From contig NZ_JAGWUA010000005.1 of NCBI RefSeq assembly GCF_028868675.1, positions 1-55,361 of the forward strand: a DNA stretch of 55,361 nt, read 5' to 3'. The position numbers were made by a program, and so were the translations under genes. The stretch comes from Bradyrhizobium sp. Lineage in GTDB: Bacteria > Pseudomonadota > Alphaproteobacteria > Rhizobiales > Xanthobacteraceae. How positions within the stretch are numbered: position 1 is the first letter of the stretch; the number at the start of each line of letters is the position of its first letter. A model generated the notes under the pieces. That model had not been told where the DNA came from and made no database searches. It saw only the letters and a list, made by a program, of their open reading frames with translations. Shown piece after piece: positions 1 through 10,550 of the stretch.

Positions 1-171
1 CCTGACCTAGACTTATGTGCCGAATGGGACAGCCAGGTTCACCCGATCCGGCCCAAACGGCAATTCTGCGGAACAACCCCATGCACTGTACAGAGGCGGG
101 GTTCGCATGGCTCATCGCGCCTCGCGTTTTCCCCCTTCAAACTGCAAGTTTTTTGTGCCAATTGCCCGTAA

Positions 172-576
<405 letters not shown>

Positions 577-580
577 CCTT

Positions 581-609
581 TTCGTCGATCGCACCGTTCG
601 TCGATCGCA
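581..609 (+). repeat. 13-bp direct repeat between glnK and amtB
   Basis: TTCGTCGATCGCA occurs at 581-593 and again at 597-609, a 16-bp period just after the glnK stop codon. No function is assigned; it may be a duplication slip or a protein-binding pair in the glnK-amtB spacer. Confidence 0.6.
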
Positions 610-661
610 TTTGGCGGCGACGTCACGGGGCGGCCGGCCTCTCTTGCTGGGGGACCACGAC

Positions 662-1969
662 ATGGCGGCTCACTCGCGCCGCGCGGCAACGATGGCTGCG
701 CCGACTGGACTCGCGTTCGCATTCTCGCTCGTGACGCCGGCGCACGCCGCGGCAAGCGAGATCAGCGCCGCCGACACCGCCTGGATGACGGTTGCGACCG
801 CGCTGGTCCTGATGATGACCATCCCCGGGCTCGCGCTGTTCTATTCGGGCATGGTGCGCAAGAAGAACGTGCTGGCGACCATGGCGCAGAGCCTCGCCGC
901 CGTGGTGCTGATCTCCATCCTCTGGGTCGCGTTCGGCTATTCGCTCGCCTTCGTCGGCGACGGCCCGTGGCTCGGCACGCTGGACCGCTGGTTCCTCGCC
1001 GGCATGGCCATGGACAGCGTGAATCCGGGCGCCAAGACGATCCCCGAGGCGCTGTTCATGCTGTATCAGATGACCTTTGCCATCATCACGGTGGCGCTGG
1101 TCGCAGGCTCCGTCGCCGACCGCATGCGCTTCTCCGCCTATGTGCTGTTCTCGGTCGGCTGGTTCATCTTCGTCTACATTCCGCTCGCGCACTGGGTATG
1201 GGGCGGCGGTTTCCTCAACAGCGCGGGCGTGCTGGATTTCGCCGGCGGGCTGGTCGTGCATCTGTCGGCGGGCACCGGGGGCCTGGTGGCGGCGATGATG
1301 ATGGGCCGCCGTCACGGCTACGGCACCGACAACCTGTCGCCCTTCGACCTGTCGCTGGCGGTGATGGGCACGGGACTGTTGTGGGTGGGCTGGTTCGGCT
1401 TCAACGGCGGCTCGGCGCTGGCGGCCAATTCGCGCGCGGTCATGGCGATCACCGCCACGCACCTGGCGGCCTGCGCCGGCGCAGCGACCTGGGGCGCGAT
1501 CGAATGGTCGACGCGGCGCAAGCCCTCGGTGCTCGGCATGATCTCGGGCGCGGTGGCCGGTCTCGGCACGATCACGCCGGCCTCGGGCTTCGTGGCGCCC
1601 TGGCACGGCATCGTCATCGGCATCGTCGCCGGCCTGATCTGCTACTGGGCCTGTACCTGGCTGAAGCTGCGCTTCCGCTACGACGATTCGCTCGACGTGT
1701 TCGGCGTGCACGGCATCGGCGGGCTGACCGGAACCCTGCTCTGCGGCGTGTTCGCCACAGCCTCGATCGGCGGCACCGGCGGCCTGCTCGAGGGTCATCC
1801 GCAGCAGGTGCTGACCCAGCTCTACGGGATCGCGGTCACCTTCCTCTGGTCGGGGGCAGCGACCTTCGTCCTGCTGAAGCTGGTCGGGCTGTTCGTCCCC
1901 TTGCGCGTGTCCCGCGAGCAGGAACTCGAAGGCCTCGACATCACCCAGCACGGCGAAGCGCTGCAATAG
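662..1969 (+). CDS. amtB: Ammonium transporter AmtB (first copy)
   Basis: An Amt/Rh-family ammonium channel of 435 residues. The N-terminus looks like a cleavable signal peptide (basic MAAHSRR, hydrophobic stretch, cleavage near AHA/A at about residue 29), followed by the first core helix with TAWMTVATALVLMMTIPGLA. The two pore histidines are visible in DFAGGLVVHLSAG and DVFGVHGIGG. The cytoplasmic tail ends in EQELEGLDITQHGEA, the usual region contacted by GlnK. The start at 662 is preferred over 611 because it begins directly at the signal peptide. It forms a cassette with the upstream glnK. Unlike the second AmtB in this window, its TM4-TM5 loop is short. Confidence 0.93.
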   Translation: MAAHSRRAATMAAPTGLAFAFSLVTPAHAAASEISAADTAWMTVATALVLMMTIPGLALFYSGMVRKKNVLATMAQSLAAVVLISILWVAFGYSLAFVGDGPWLGTLDRWFLAGMAMDSVNPGAKTIPEALFMLYQMTFAIITVALVAGSVADRMRFSAYVLFSVGWFIFVYIPLAHWVWGGGFLNSAGVLDFAGGLVVHLSAGTGGLVAAMMMGRRHGYGTDNLSPFDLSLAVMGTGLLWVGWFGFNGGSALAANSRAVMAITATHLAACAGAATWGAIEWSTRRKPSVLGMISGAVAGLGTITPASGFVAPWHGIVIGIVAGLICYWACTWLKLRFRYDDSLDVFGVHGIGGLTGTLLCGVFATASIGGTGGLLEGHPQQVLTQLYGIAVTFLWSGAATFVLLKLVGLFVPLRVSREQELEGLDITQHGEALQ

Positions 1970-2621
<652 letters not shown>

Positions 2622-2653
2622 TTTCGCGCTCAACCTCATCCCATCAGGAGTAA

Positions 2654-4108
2654 ATGAAAATGACGTTCAAGCGTCCCTATGGCGCGGGATTGGCGGCCCT
2701 CGCAGTCGGCATGTTCGCTGCGACCGCAGCCTGTGCCGCGCCGACCGTGAACAAGGGCGACAACGCCTGGATGCTGACATCGACGGTGCTGGTGCTGTTG
2801 ATGACCATCCCGGGCCTTGCACTGTTCTACGGCGGCCTCGTCCGCTCCAAGAACATGCTCTCCGTGCTCGCGCAGGTGTTCTACACGGTCTGCGTCGTCA
2901 CCGTGCTCTGGGCCCTCTACGGCTACAGCCTCGCCTTCACCGGCGGCTCCGACTTCATCGGCGGCTTTTCCAAGGCCTTTCTGATGGGCATCACGACGGA
3001 CTCCAGGGTGGCGACCTTCAGCGTCGACGCCAACATCTCGGAGCTCGTCTATGTCTGCTTCCAGATGACCTTCGCGGCGATCACGCCGGCGCTGATCGTC
3101 GGCGCCTTCGCCGAGCGCATGAAGTTCTCGGCGGTCGCGCTGTTCATCCCGCTCTGGGTCACGCTGATCTACTTCCCGATCGCGCACATGGTCTGGTACT
3201 GGCCGGGACCGGACGCGATCCAGGATGCGGCGAAGGCGTTGGCGGCCGCGACCGACGCGGCGGCGAAGGCCGCGGCGCAGGCCAGGCTCGACGAGATCAA
3301 CGCCGACGCCGGCTGGGTCTTCAAGAAGGGCGCGATCGACTTCGCGGGCGGCACCGTGGTGCACATCAACGCGGGCATCGCCGGCCTCGTCGGCGCGCTC
3401 CTGATCGGCAAGCGCACCGGCTACGGCAAGGAGCTGATGGCCCCGCACTCGCTGACCATGACCATGATCGGCGCCTCGCTGCTCTGGGTCGGCTGGTTCG
3501 GCTTCAACGCCGGCTCCAACCTCGAAGCCAATGGCGGCGCCGCGCTCGCCATGACCAACTCCTTCGTCGCCACCGCCGCCGCCGCGCTGTCGTGGATGTT
3601 CGCGGAGTGGATCCTGAAGGGCCATCCCTCGGTGCTCGGCGCGCTCTCCGGCGCGGTCGCGGGCCTCGTCGCGGTCACCCCTGCGGCCGGCTATGCCGGT
3701 CCGATGGGCGCGATTGTGCTCGGGCTCATCGTCGGCGTCGTCTGCCTGTTCTTCTGCACCGTGGTGAAGAATGCGCTCGGCTATGACGACTCGCTCGACG
3801 TGTTCGGCGTGCACTGCGTCGGCGGCATCGTCGGCGCGATCGGCACCGGCATCCTGGTCAACCCGGCGCTCGGCGGCGCCGGCATCGTCGACTACACAGC
3901 GATCCCGCCCAAGGTCGCCGACTACGACTTCGCGGCGCAGATGATCGCACAGGCTACCGGCGTCTGCACCACGCTGGTGTGGTCGGGCCTCGGCTCGGCG
4001 ATCCTCTACAAGGTCGTCGACGTGATCGTCGGCCTGCGCGCCAATGTCGAGACCGAGCGTGAAGGCCTCGACATCACCGAGCACACCGAGCGCGCCTACA
4101 ACATGTGA
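2654..4108 (+). CDS. amtB: Ammonium transporter AmtB (second copy)
   Basis: An Amt-family ammonium channel of 484 residues with a signal peptide (cleavage near ACA/AP at about 29). Pore histidines are in DFAGGTVVHINAG and DVFGVHCVGG; the C-terminal tail has EREGLDITEHTERAYNM. An AGGAG Shine-Dalgarno at 2646-2650 lies only 3 nt before the ATG at 2654 but 9 nt before the in-frame ATG at 2660, so translation may really begin at 2660. Compared with the first AmtB it carries an extra Ala-rich segment of about 35 residues (encoded near 3207-3312) in the predicted periplasmic TM4-TM5 loop. A strong terminator follows at 4194, closing the cassette. Confidence 0.94.
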   Translation: MKMTFKRPYGAGLAALAVGMFAATAACAAPTVNKGDNAWMLTSTVLVLLMTIPGLALFYGGLVRSKNMLSVLAQVFYTVCVVTVLWALYGYSLAFTGGSDFIGGFSKAFLMGITTDSRVATFSVDANISELVYVCFQMTFAAITPALIVGAFAERMKFSAVALFIPLWVTLIYFPIAHMVWYWPGPDAIQDAAKALAAATDAAAKAAAQARLDEINADAGWVFKKGAIDFAGGTVVHINAGIAGLVGALLIGKRTGYGKELMAPHSLTMTMIGASLLWVGWFGFNAGSNLEANGGAALAMTNSFVATAAAALSWMFAEWILKGHPSVLGALSGAVAGLVAVTPAAGYAGPMGAIVLGLIVGVVCLFFCTVVKNALGYDDSLDVFGVHCVGGIVGAIGTGILVNPALGGAGIVDYTAIPPKVADYDFAAQMIAQATGVCTTLVWSGLGSAILYKVVDVIVGLRANVETEREGLDITEHTERAYNM

Positions 4109-4193
4109 CTGTTCCTCCCGGGATGCGGCTCCCGACCGGACTGCATCCAAAACTTCGGTTTGGGCACATACCCGGCAATGCCCCGACCGTTGA

Positions 4194-4228
4194 GGGGCTC
4201 CAGCGCAAGCTGGAGCCCTTTTCTTTTT
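4194..4228 (+). terminator. Intrinsic terminator after glnK2-amtB2
   Basis: A 10-bp perfect stem GGGCTCCAGC/GCTGGAGCCC with a GCAA tetraloop (4195-4218) is followed directly by TTTTCTTTTT. It is a textbook rho-independent terminator for the upstream amtB. Confidence 0.9.
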
Positions 4229-4326
4229 GCCGTGCGCTCAAGAGAAAGGGCAAGAAAGGGGATTGCCAAGCGCGGCTGCCGGCGCAGAAATGGCGGCCAC
4301 AACAACCACAACGAGGGGAGGTCGCC

Positions 4327-4731
4327 ATGCGACTTGAAGGCGGATGCTATTGCGGCAAGGTGCGCTACGTGGCCGAGGGCGAGCCGATGATGCAGGCGCA
4401 ATGCCATTGCCGGGAATGCCAATACATCACCGGCGGCTCGCCCAACACGTTCATCGCGATGCCGGCGGCCGGCTTCAGCTACGTCGCCGGCCAGCCCAGG
4501 CAGTTCACGCGCAGCGACCTCGAGCGGGCGGTCACTCGGGAATTCTGCCCCGAGTGCGGCACGCATGTGGTGACGCGGGTGCCCGGCCTGCCGATGGCGG
4601 TCGTCAAGGTCGGCACGCTGGACGAACCGGCGCAATTCCAGCCGCAGATGGCGATCTACACGATCGACAAGCAGCCCTTCCACCAGATCCCGGCGGGACT
4701 GGCGGCGTTCGAGAGACTGCCGGGACGATAG
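4327..4731 (+). CDS. GFA-family (CENP-V/GFA domain) zinc protein
   Basis: A 134-residue protein of the glutathione-dependent formaldehyde-activating (GFA) superfamily. The zinc-binding cysteine pattern is complete: GGCYCGKVRY near the N-terminus, CHCRECQ at about residues 28-34 and FCPECGTHV at about 78-86. The family takes its name from Gfa, which speeds S-hydroxymethylglutathione formation, but most bacterial members have no tested function, so no substrate is claimed. The start at 4327 follows GAGGGAGGTCGCC, a good ribosome-binding site. It stands alone between the amtB terminator and a convergent GGDEF gene. Confidence 0.85.
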   Translation: MRLEGGCYCGKVRYVAEGEPMMQAQCHCRECQYITGGSPNTFIAMPAAGFSYVAGQPRQFTRSDLERAVTREFCPECGTHVVTRVPGLPMAVVKVGTLDEPAQFQPQMAIYTIDKQPFHQIPAGLAAFERLPGR

Positions 4732-4828
4732 ATCGTGACGGGATGAGGCCGAACTGCAGCAGCATCGGAAACTTGCCTCTCCCTTGAGAGAGGTACCGAG
4801 GCCCGCGAGGCCGGCCGATTCAACGCGC

Positions 4829-5614
4829 TCAGGCGGCGACCAGCGAACGCGCGTCGGCCTCGACCACCCGGTCGCGGCCGCGGCGCTTGGCGGCGTACAG
4901 CGCGCGGTCGGCGATCCGCATCAGTTCGGCAAGATCGGCGTCGGCGCAGGAGACCGTGAAGCCGATGCTGATGGTCACCCGCTCCAGATGCGAGCCGATC
5001 GGGATTTCGCGCGCCGAACAGGCGGTCCGGAGCTGCTCGGCATATTGCTCGGCCTGATCGCGGGTGGCGCCGACCACGAGGCCGGCAAATTCCTCGCCGC
5101 CATAGCGCGCGACGAGCGCGCCCTCGTCCTTGGCGAGCCGCCGCAGCACGCCGGCGATCTCGACCAGCACGTTGTCGCCGGCCTCGTGGCCGAAGCGGTC
5201 GTTGATCGACTTGAAATGGTCGATGTCGCACAGGAACACCATCACCGGCACCGCGCGCTTCCGCGCGGAGGTCAGCGCCAGGACGGCCGCATCGTCGAAG
5301 CCGCGCCGGTTGAACAATCCGGTGAGCTGGTCGGTCTGCGAGATGCGCGACAGCTCGCTGCGGGTCACCGTCAGGTCCCGCATCAGCCGCGCCGAACGAT
5401 AGCTCAGCGCGGCCGACAGCGAGATCGAGATGAGAGTCGCAACGGCGAGGCTGAAGCAGAGGATGTGGCCGACGCTCACGGTCGCGTCGAAATTGGTGCC
5501 GAGATCCGCAAGCAGCGTGATCGCGGTCATGACGATGGTCAGCCCGGCGGCGATCGCCGCGCGCTTGCCGGTGTGGCGAAGGACATCGCCATGCGTCGAG
5601 ATTTGAGTGGCCAT
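4829..5614 (-). CDS. Membrane-bound GGDEF diguanylate cyclase
   Basis: A protein of 261 residues: two N-terminal membrane helices (about residues 19-40 and 49-70), a short linker, then a GGDEF domain starting near DQLTGLFNRRGF with the active loop RYGGEEF. Diguanylate cyclases make c-di-GMP from two GTP at the inner membrane. The metal-binding FLCDIDHFKSINDRFGH segment is intact, so activity is likely. The RxxD allosteric I-site, expected five residues before GGEEF, is absent (DEGA there), which predicts no product inhibition. I chose the ATG at 5614 because the frame extension to 5782 encodes no recognisable domain. It is divergent from the aminotransferase-ftsK genes. Confidence 0.88.
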   Translation of the reverse strand: MATQISTHGDVLRHTGKRAAIAAGLTIVMTAITLLADLGTNFDATVSVGHILCFSLAVATLISISLSAALSYRSARLMRDLTVTRSELSRISQTDQLTGLFNRRGFDDAAVLALTSARKRAVPVMVFLCDIDHFKSINDRFGHEAGDNVLVEIAGVLRRLAKDEGALVARYGGEEFAGLVVGATRDQAEQYAEQLRTACSAREIPIGSHLERVTISIGFTVSCADADLAELMRIADRALYAAKRRGRDRVVEADARSLVAA

Positions 5615-5937
5615 GCCCCGCCCCCGCTGTCGCGGAAGGGCATAGCACCGCGCCTGATTGCGAACCGCTAAGGTGGCGACGTTCTTGAATCCGGCGGTTA
5701 ACGTTGCGCGACGCAGGCGGCTAAAATGCAGGGAAAACGAGATTGCCGGCGCAACCGTCGCGAGGCCGCATCCCGTTGTCATCGACGGAAATAGTCGGCT
5801 CTGGACGGATGGGCCGGCCGATGGTTAATCGCGTCTTAACCTCGCCCTATCTATGGTGAACTGAACCGCTTCCGGCCCGGTTTCACATGCGACCGGCAGT
5901 TCCAAGAGTTCAGTTCAACAGTGCTGGCGCCCAACGT
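5615..5937. promoter_or_regulatory. Divergent promoter region, GGDEF gene / aminotransferase-ftsK
   Basis: This 323-bp gap separates two divergent genes. It contains a perfect CtrA-type box (5825-5839) about 100 bp before the aminotransferase start, with TATGGTGAAC about 12 bp after it. No open reading frame of note is present. Confidence 0.6.
5825..5839 (+). promoter_or_regulatory. CtrA-type binding box TTAA-N7-TTAA
   Basis: TTAATCGCGTCTTAA is an exact match to the full CtrA consensus (TTAA, 7-bp spacer, TTAA) of alphaproteobacteria. It lies 98 bp before the aminotransferase start, ahead of ftsK, and 210 bp before the divergent GGDEF gene. CtrA is a cell-cycle master regulator, and control of a division/segregation gene such as ftsK fits that role. 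Binding itself is inferred. Confidence 0.6.
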
Positions 5938-7152
5938 ATGGCTATGACCGCTTCATCCCGTGCGCCGCAGGGCGGTGGAAGCTCCGAGACCGAGCGCTCG
6001 CCCTTCATCCGGCTGACCGAGCTGCTGGCGCCCCATCAGCCCGGTAAGCCTTTGATAACGCTGTCGCTTGGCGAGCCGCAGCATCCGGTGCCGGACTTCG
6101 TCGGGCCGGTGCTGGCCAAGCATGTCGCCGATTTCGGGCGCTATCCCCTCGCCAAGGGCATCGAGCCGTTCCGGAAAGCCGCCGCAAGCTGGCTCGGCCA
6201 TCGCTTCCGCCTGCCGCGACCGGTCGACCCCGACAGCGAGGTGCTGGTGCTGAACGGCAGCCGCGAGGGCTTGTTTTTCGCCGCGCTGACCGCCGTGCGC
6301 TATGTCGGCGAGCGCCGTGGCAGGCCGGCGATCCTGATGCCGAATCCGTTCTATCCGGTCTACGGCGCCGGCGCCCGCGCCGCCGGCTGCGAGCAAGTCT
6401 ATCTGCCGACCACGGTCGAAAACGGCTTCCTGCCCGACCTCGACGCCATCGACGAGGCGACGCTGGCGCGCACGGTCGCGTTCTACATCGCTTCGCCCGC
6501 CAACCCGCAAGGCTCGGTCGCCACGCGCGGCTACTTCACGAAGCTGAAGGCTCTCGCCGACCGTTTCGGCTTCGTCATCCTCAGCGACGAGTGCTATTCG
6601 GAAGTCTACACCAAGGAGGCGCCCGGCAGCGCGCTCGAATGCGCCGGCCCCGACTTCGCCCGCGTCGTCGCCTTCCAGTCGTTGTCGAAGCGCTCGAACC
6701 TGCCGGGCCTGCGCGTCGGCTTCGCGGCCGGCGACAAGACGTTTCTCAACATGTTTCACGAGCTGCGCAACGTGGCCGCGCCGCAGGTGCCGGTGCCGCT
6801 GCAGCACGTCGCAACGGTCGCCTATGGCGACGAGGCGCATGTCGAGGAGAACCGCCGGCTCTATCGCATCAAGTTCGATCTCGCCGACCAGATTCTCGGC
6901 AATCGCTACGGCTATCGCCGGCCCGACGCCGGCTTCTGCGTCTGGCTCGACGTCTCCGCGCTCGGCGGCGACGAGGCGGTGACCGTCAAGCTCTACAGGG
7001 AAGGCGGCGTACGCGTCGTGCCGGGGAGCTATCTGGCGCGGCTGCAGCCGGACGGCTTCAATCCGGGGGCGGGGTTCATCCGCCTCGCGCTGGTGCAGGA
7101 CGGCGAGACCACCGCCGAGGCGCTGCACCGCCTGGTCGAGACGCTGGGTTAG
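5938..7152 (+). CDS. Class I/II PLP-dependent aminotransferase, DapC-like
   Basis: A fold-type I aminotransferase of about 404 residues. It shows the SLGEPQHPVPDF substrate-binding N-terminus, the NPFYPVY segment, SPANPQG, the PLP-contacting SDECYSE and the Schiff-base lysine in SLSKRSNLPGLRVGF. The layout resembles succinyldiaminopimelate aminotransferases (DapC, lysine/peptidoglycan precursor synthesis), but closely related enzymes use other amino acids, so the substrate is uncertain. The start is placed at ATG 5938 (or ATG 5944); the frame is open back to 5887 but that part is not conserved. ftsK follows after 9 bp, so the two are probably one transcript under the CtrA-type box upstream. 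Confidence 0.85.
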   Translation: MAMTASSRAPQGGGSSETERSPFIRLTELLAPHQPGKPLITLSLGEPQHPVPDFVGPVLAKHVADFGRYPLAKGIEPFRKAAASWLGHRFRLPRPVDPDSEVLVLNGSREGLFFAALTAVRYVGERRGRPAILMPNPFYPVYGAGARAAGCEQVYLPTTVENGFLPDLDAIDEATLARTVAFYIASPANPQGSVATRGYFTKLKALADRFGFVILSDECYSEVYTKEAPGSALECAGPDFARVVAFQSLSKRSNLPGLRVGFAAGDKTFLNMFHELRNVAAPQVPVPLQHVATVAYGDEAHVEENRRLYRIKFDLADQILGNRYGYRRPDAGFCVWLDVSALGGDEAVTVKLYREGGVRVVPGSYLARLQPDGFNPGAGFIRLALVQDGETTAEALHRLVETLG

Positions 7153-7161
7153 GCAATCCCC

Positions 7162-9609
7162 ATGAGCATGTCGACGATCGAACGTGTCATCCCGCTGGTC
7201 GCTCACCTGCCGCCGTCGGTTCGCGACGCGCTGGCGCGGCGCTTCCGCGAGCTCGCGGGCCTCGGCCTGATCGCGCTGTCCGGTGTCGCCGCGAGCGCGC
7301 TGATGACCTGGTCGGTGCTGGATCCGAGCCTCAGCCACGCGACCGCGCGACCGATCCGCAACATCCTCGGCCATGCCGGCGCGATCGGCGCCGATCTCAT
7401 GATGCAGATCTTCGGCCTCGGCGCGATCATGCTGATCCTGCCGGTCGCGGTGTGGGGCTGGCGGATGCTGACCCATCGTCCGTTCGATCGCGAGGCGCTG
7501 CGGCTCGGCGCCTGGGTGCTCTGCACGGTGATCGCGGCCGGCTTCGCCGGTTGCTGGCCGCATGGCGGCGCATGGCCGTTGCCGACCGGGCTGGGCGGCG
7601 TGGTCGGCGACGCCCTGGTACGCGCGCCGGCGGTCATCTTCGGCCCGCCCGGCACGATCTACCGCCTCTCGCTCGGGGCCATCCTGTTCGTCGCGACGGC
7701 CGCGACCTTCCTCGTCGCCTGCGGCCTCGGTGCGCGCGCCCGCGACGAGGAGCTCACGCCGATCGTGGATGACGACACACCGTTCGAGGCGACGGACGAG
7801 GATCGCGGCTCGGTGTCGCTGGGCTGGCTGTTCCATGCGCTGATGAGCGCGAAGGCACGGCTCGGCTGGCTCATCGGCGCCGCTTACCGCTCGCTGGTCT
7901 CGAGCGCGCCGAAACCGCACGCGGTATCGTTCGATCGCCAGGAGCCCAGCCTCGGCGGTCGCAATGCGCCTGCACTCGCGCCGCAAACCGACGACGAGGA
8001 AGAGGACGAGGAGGAAGAGGAGGAGGCGCCGGCCGCGCGCACCCCGCGCAAGAAACCCGCGCCCCGCGCCGCCGCGAAGAAGGCCAGCGACAAGTTCGAT
8101 CTTCCCTCCGTCTCGATGCTCGCGGCGCCGAAGGCCACCGACCGCCAGCCGCTCAGCAAGGCCGAGCTGGAAGCCAATTCGCGCGCGCTCGAAGGCGTGC
8201 TCGGCGATTTCGGCGTGCGCGGCGAGATCGTCAAGGCCCATCCGGGCCCGGTGGTCACGCTGTATGAGCTCGAGCCCGCACCCGGCATCAAATCGTCGCG
8301 CGTGATCGGATTGTCCGACGACATCGCCCGCTCCATGAGCGCGTTGTCGGCGCGCGTCGCGGTCGTTCCCGGCCGCAACGCCATCGGCATCGAGCTGCCG
8401 AACGCGCATCGCGAGAAGGTGTATCTGCGCGAGCTCCTGACGGCGAAGGAAGCGACCGAGACGGTGGCGAAGCTGCCGCTCTGCCTCGGCAAGACCATCG
8501 GCGGCGATCCCGTCATCATCGATCTCGCGCGCACGCCGCACATGCTGATCGCCGGCACCACCGGCTCCGGCAAGTCGGTCGCCATCAACACCATGATCCT
8601 CAGCCTGGTCTACCGCCTGCGCCCCGACCAGTGCCGGCTGATCATGGTCGATCCGAAGATGCTCGAGCTGTCCGTCTATGACGGCATTCCCCATCTGCTC
8701 ACGCCCGTCGTCACCGATCCGAAGAAAGCGGTGGTCGCGCTGAAATGGGCCGTGCGCGAGATGGAGGAGCGCTACAAGAACATGGCCAAGCTCGGCGTAC
8801 GCAACATCGACGGCTACAACACGCGCCTGCTCGAGTTGAAAGCCAGGGGCGAAGAGCCGACGCGCACCGTGCATACCGGCTTCGACAAGGAGACCGGCAA
8901 GGCGATCTACGAGGAGGAGAAGCTCTCGCTCGATCCGCTGCCCTACATCGTCATCATCGTCGACGAGATGGCCGACTTGATGATGGTCGCGGGCAAGGAC
9001 ATCGAGGGCGCGGTACAGCGGCTGGCGCAGATGGCGCGCGCCGCCGGCCTGCACGTGATTCTCGCCACGCAGCGTCCGTCGGTCGACGTCATCACCGGCA
9101 CCATCAAGGCGAACTTCCCGACCCGCATCGCCTTCCAGGTCACCTCGAAGATCGACAGCCGCACCATCCTCGGCGAAATGGGTGCCGAGCAGCTGCTCGG
9201 CCAGGGCGACATGCTCTACATGGCCGGCGGCGGCCGCATCAGCCGCGTGCACGGCCCGTTCGCCTCCGACGAGGAGGTCGAGAAGGTGGTGCGTCATCTC
9301 AAGACGCAAGGACAGCCGGAATATCTCGAGGCGGTCACCGCGGAAGAGCCCGGCGAGGACGAGGACGGCGCGGTGTTCGACGCGACCGGCATGGGCGCGG
9401 ACGGCGGCGGCGACCTGTTCACGCAGGCGGTTGCGATCGTCAAGCGCGACCGCAAGGCATCGACCAGCTACATCCAGCGCCGCCTGCAGATCGGCTACAA
9501 CCGCGCGGCATCGCTGATGGAGCGCATGGAACTGGAAGGCATCGTCGGGCCGGCGAATCACGCCGGCAAGCGCGAGATCCTGGTCGAGGAAGAAGACAGC
9601 CATATGTGA
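7162..9609 (+). CDS. ftsK: DNA translocase FtsK
   Basis: An 815-residue FtsK/SpoIIIE protein, which anchors at the division septum and pumps DNA to clear the chromosome terminus. The N-terminal part has about four membrane helices (residues 25-195). A linker follows with a long acidic run then a basic patch (about 270-315). The motor domain has Walker A GTTGSGKS at 465-472 and Walker [11 protein letters not shown]. The C-terminal winged-helix gamma domain (about 750-805, [20 protein letters not shown]) reads KOPS sequences. The linker is short compared with E. coli FtsK, as usual in alphaproteobacteria. The gene follows the aminotransferase by 9 bp. Confidence 0.96.
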   Translation: MSMSTIERVIPLVAHLPPSVRDALARRFRELAGLGLIALSGVAASALMTWSVLDPSLSHATARPIRNILGHAGAIGADLMMQIFGLGAIMLILPVAVWGWRMLTHRPFDREALRLGAWVLCTVIAAGFAGCWPHGGAWPLPTGLGGVVGDALVRAPAVIFGPPGTIYRLSLGAILFVATAATFLVACGLGARARDEELTPIVDDDTPFEATDEDRGSVSLGWLFHALMSAKARLGWLIGAAYRSLVSSAPKPHAVSFDRQEPSLGGRNAPALAPQTDDEEEDEEEEEEAPAARTPRKKPAPRAAAKKASDKFDLPSVSMLAAPKATDRQPLSKAELEANSRALEGVLGDFGVRGEIVKAHPGPVVTLYELEPAPGIKSSRVIGLSDDIARSMSALSARVAVVPGRNAIGIELPNAHREKVYLRELLTAKEATETVAKLPLCLGKTIGGDPVIIDLARTPHMLIAGTTGSGKSVAINTMILSLVYRLRPDQCRLIMVDPKMLELSVYDGIPHLLTPVVTDPKKAVVALKWAVREMEERYKNMAKLGVRNIDGYNTRLLELKARGEEPTRTVHTGFDKETGKAIYEEEKLSLDPLPYIVIIVDEMADLMMVAGKDIEGAVQRLAQMARAAGLHVILATQRPSVDVITGTIKANFPTRIAFQVTSKIDSRTILGEMGAEQLLGQGDMLYMAGGGRISRVHGPFASDEEVEKVVRHLKTQGQPEYLEAVTAEEPGEDEDGAVFDATGMGADGGGDLFTQAVAIVKRDRKASTSYIQRRLQIGYNRAASLMERMELEGIVGPANHAGKREILVEEEDSHM

Positions 9610-9708
9610 GGCCGCCCGGCCTCGAAATGGATCATTTTCACGCAAAAACGATATCCGCTTTTCACCGAAACCACGGTAAAAGGGCGCCCAGCCACACAGG
9701 ACGACGCG

Positions 9709-10539
9709 TTGATCAGGAATCAGAAAACATCCGCCGCCTGCCTTGCTGCGCGCGGCGTGCGCATGGCGGGCGCGCTCCTTCTCACCGCCTCGATGGCTGC
9801 AGCGAGCGCGACCTCGTTCGCGCAAGCCGTGCCGGTGCCGAAGCCGGCGCCGAAGGGCCGCGAGGCGGGAGCTGCGGGCGCCGCCGACGCGCAGAGGGGA
9901 CCGACGACAACGGGCGCGACCCAGGTGCCGCCCAATCCGGTCATTCCCGATCCGCGCCGCAACGTGCCGACCAATTTGTTCCAGACGTTCGATGCCGGCC
10001 AGAAGGCGCAGGCGGCCAAGGTCAGCGCCTATCTGTCGTCGCTGCAGACGCTGGTCGGGAATTTCGTCCAGGTCGGTCCCGACGGCAGCAAGACGCAGGG
10101 CGACTTCTACATCCAGAAGCCGGGCAAGGTGCGGTTCGAATACGATCCGCCGAATCCGATCGACATCGTCGCCGACGGATCCTCGCTGGTGGTGCGCGAC
10201 CGCAAGCTCGCCACGCAAGACGTCTATCCGCTGTCGCAGACGCCGCTGCGCTTCCTGCTGTCGGATCGCATCGATCTGATGAGGGACACCAACGTCGTCA
10301 GCGTCGCTTCCGACGACCTCTTCGTCAGCGTCACCATCGAGGAGAAGCAGGCGCTGATCGGCACCAGCCGGCTGCTCCTGATGTTCGGCGCCAAGGACGG
10401 CCAGCTGAAGCAATGGACGGTGACCGATCCGCAGGGCTACGACACCACGGTCGCGGTCTACAATCTCGACTCCACCAAGAAGCTCGATCCCGGCATGTTC
10501 AAGATCGACTTCACCAATTACGGCACGCCGCCGGGTTGA
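9709..10539 (+). CDS. lolA: LolA-like outer-membrane lipoprotein carrier
   Basis: A secreted protein of up to 276 residues. A hydrophobic signal sequence ends at about residue 39 (SATSFAQA), a Pro/Ala-rich stretch follows, and then a LolA-type domain (QKAQAAKVSAYLSSLQTLVGNFVQVGPDG, GDFYIQKPGKVRFEYDPP). LolA carries lipoproteins across the periplasm from LolCDE to LolB. The annotated start at 9709 is a TTG; the ATG at 9763 would leave a signal peptide without basic residues, so the TTG start (adding R and K) is preferred. The Pro/Ala-rich insert after the signal makes it longer than E. coli LolA. It lies 99 bp after ftsK on the same strand. Confidence 0.78.
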   Translation: MIRNQKTSAACLAARGVRMAGALLLTASMAAASATSFAQAVPVPKPAPKGREAGAAGAADAQRGPTTTGATQVPPNPVIPDPRRNVPTNLFQTFDAGQKAQAAKVSAYLSSLQTLVGNFVQVGPDGSKTQGDFYIQKPGKVRFEYDPPNPIDIVADGSSLVVRDRKLATQDVYPLSQTPLRFLLSDRIDLMRDTNVVSVASDDLFVSVTIEEKQALIGTSRLLLMFGAKDGQLKQWTVTDPQGYDTTVAVYNLDSTKKLDPGMFKIDFTNYGTPPG

Positions 10540-10550
10540 GGGCCACTGCC

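Noticed and set aside
144..160. Sigma-54-like sequence on the minus strand before glnK1 (TGGCAC ... TTGC)
   Set aside because: The spacer is 7 bp rather than 5 and it points away from glnK1.
7984..8090. Acidic-then-basic low-complexity run within ftsK suspected as a frameshift or insertion
   Set aside because: It keeps the frame and lies in the linker region that is normally variable in FtsK.
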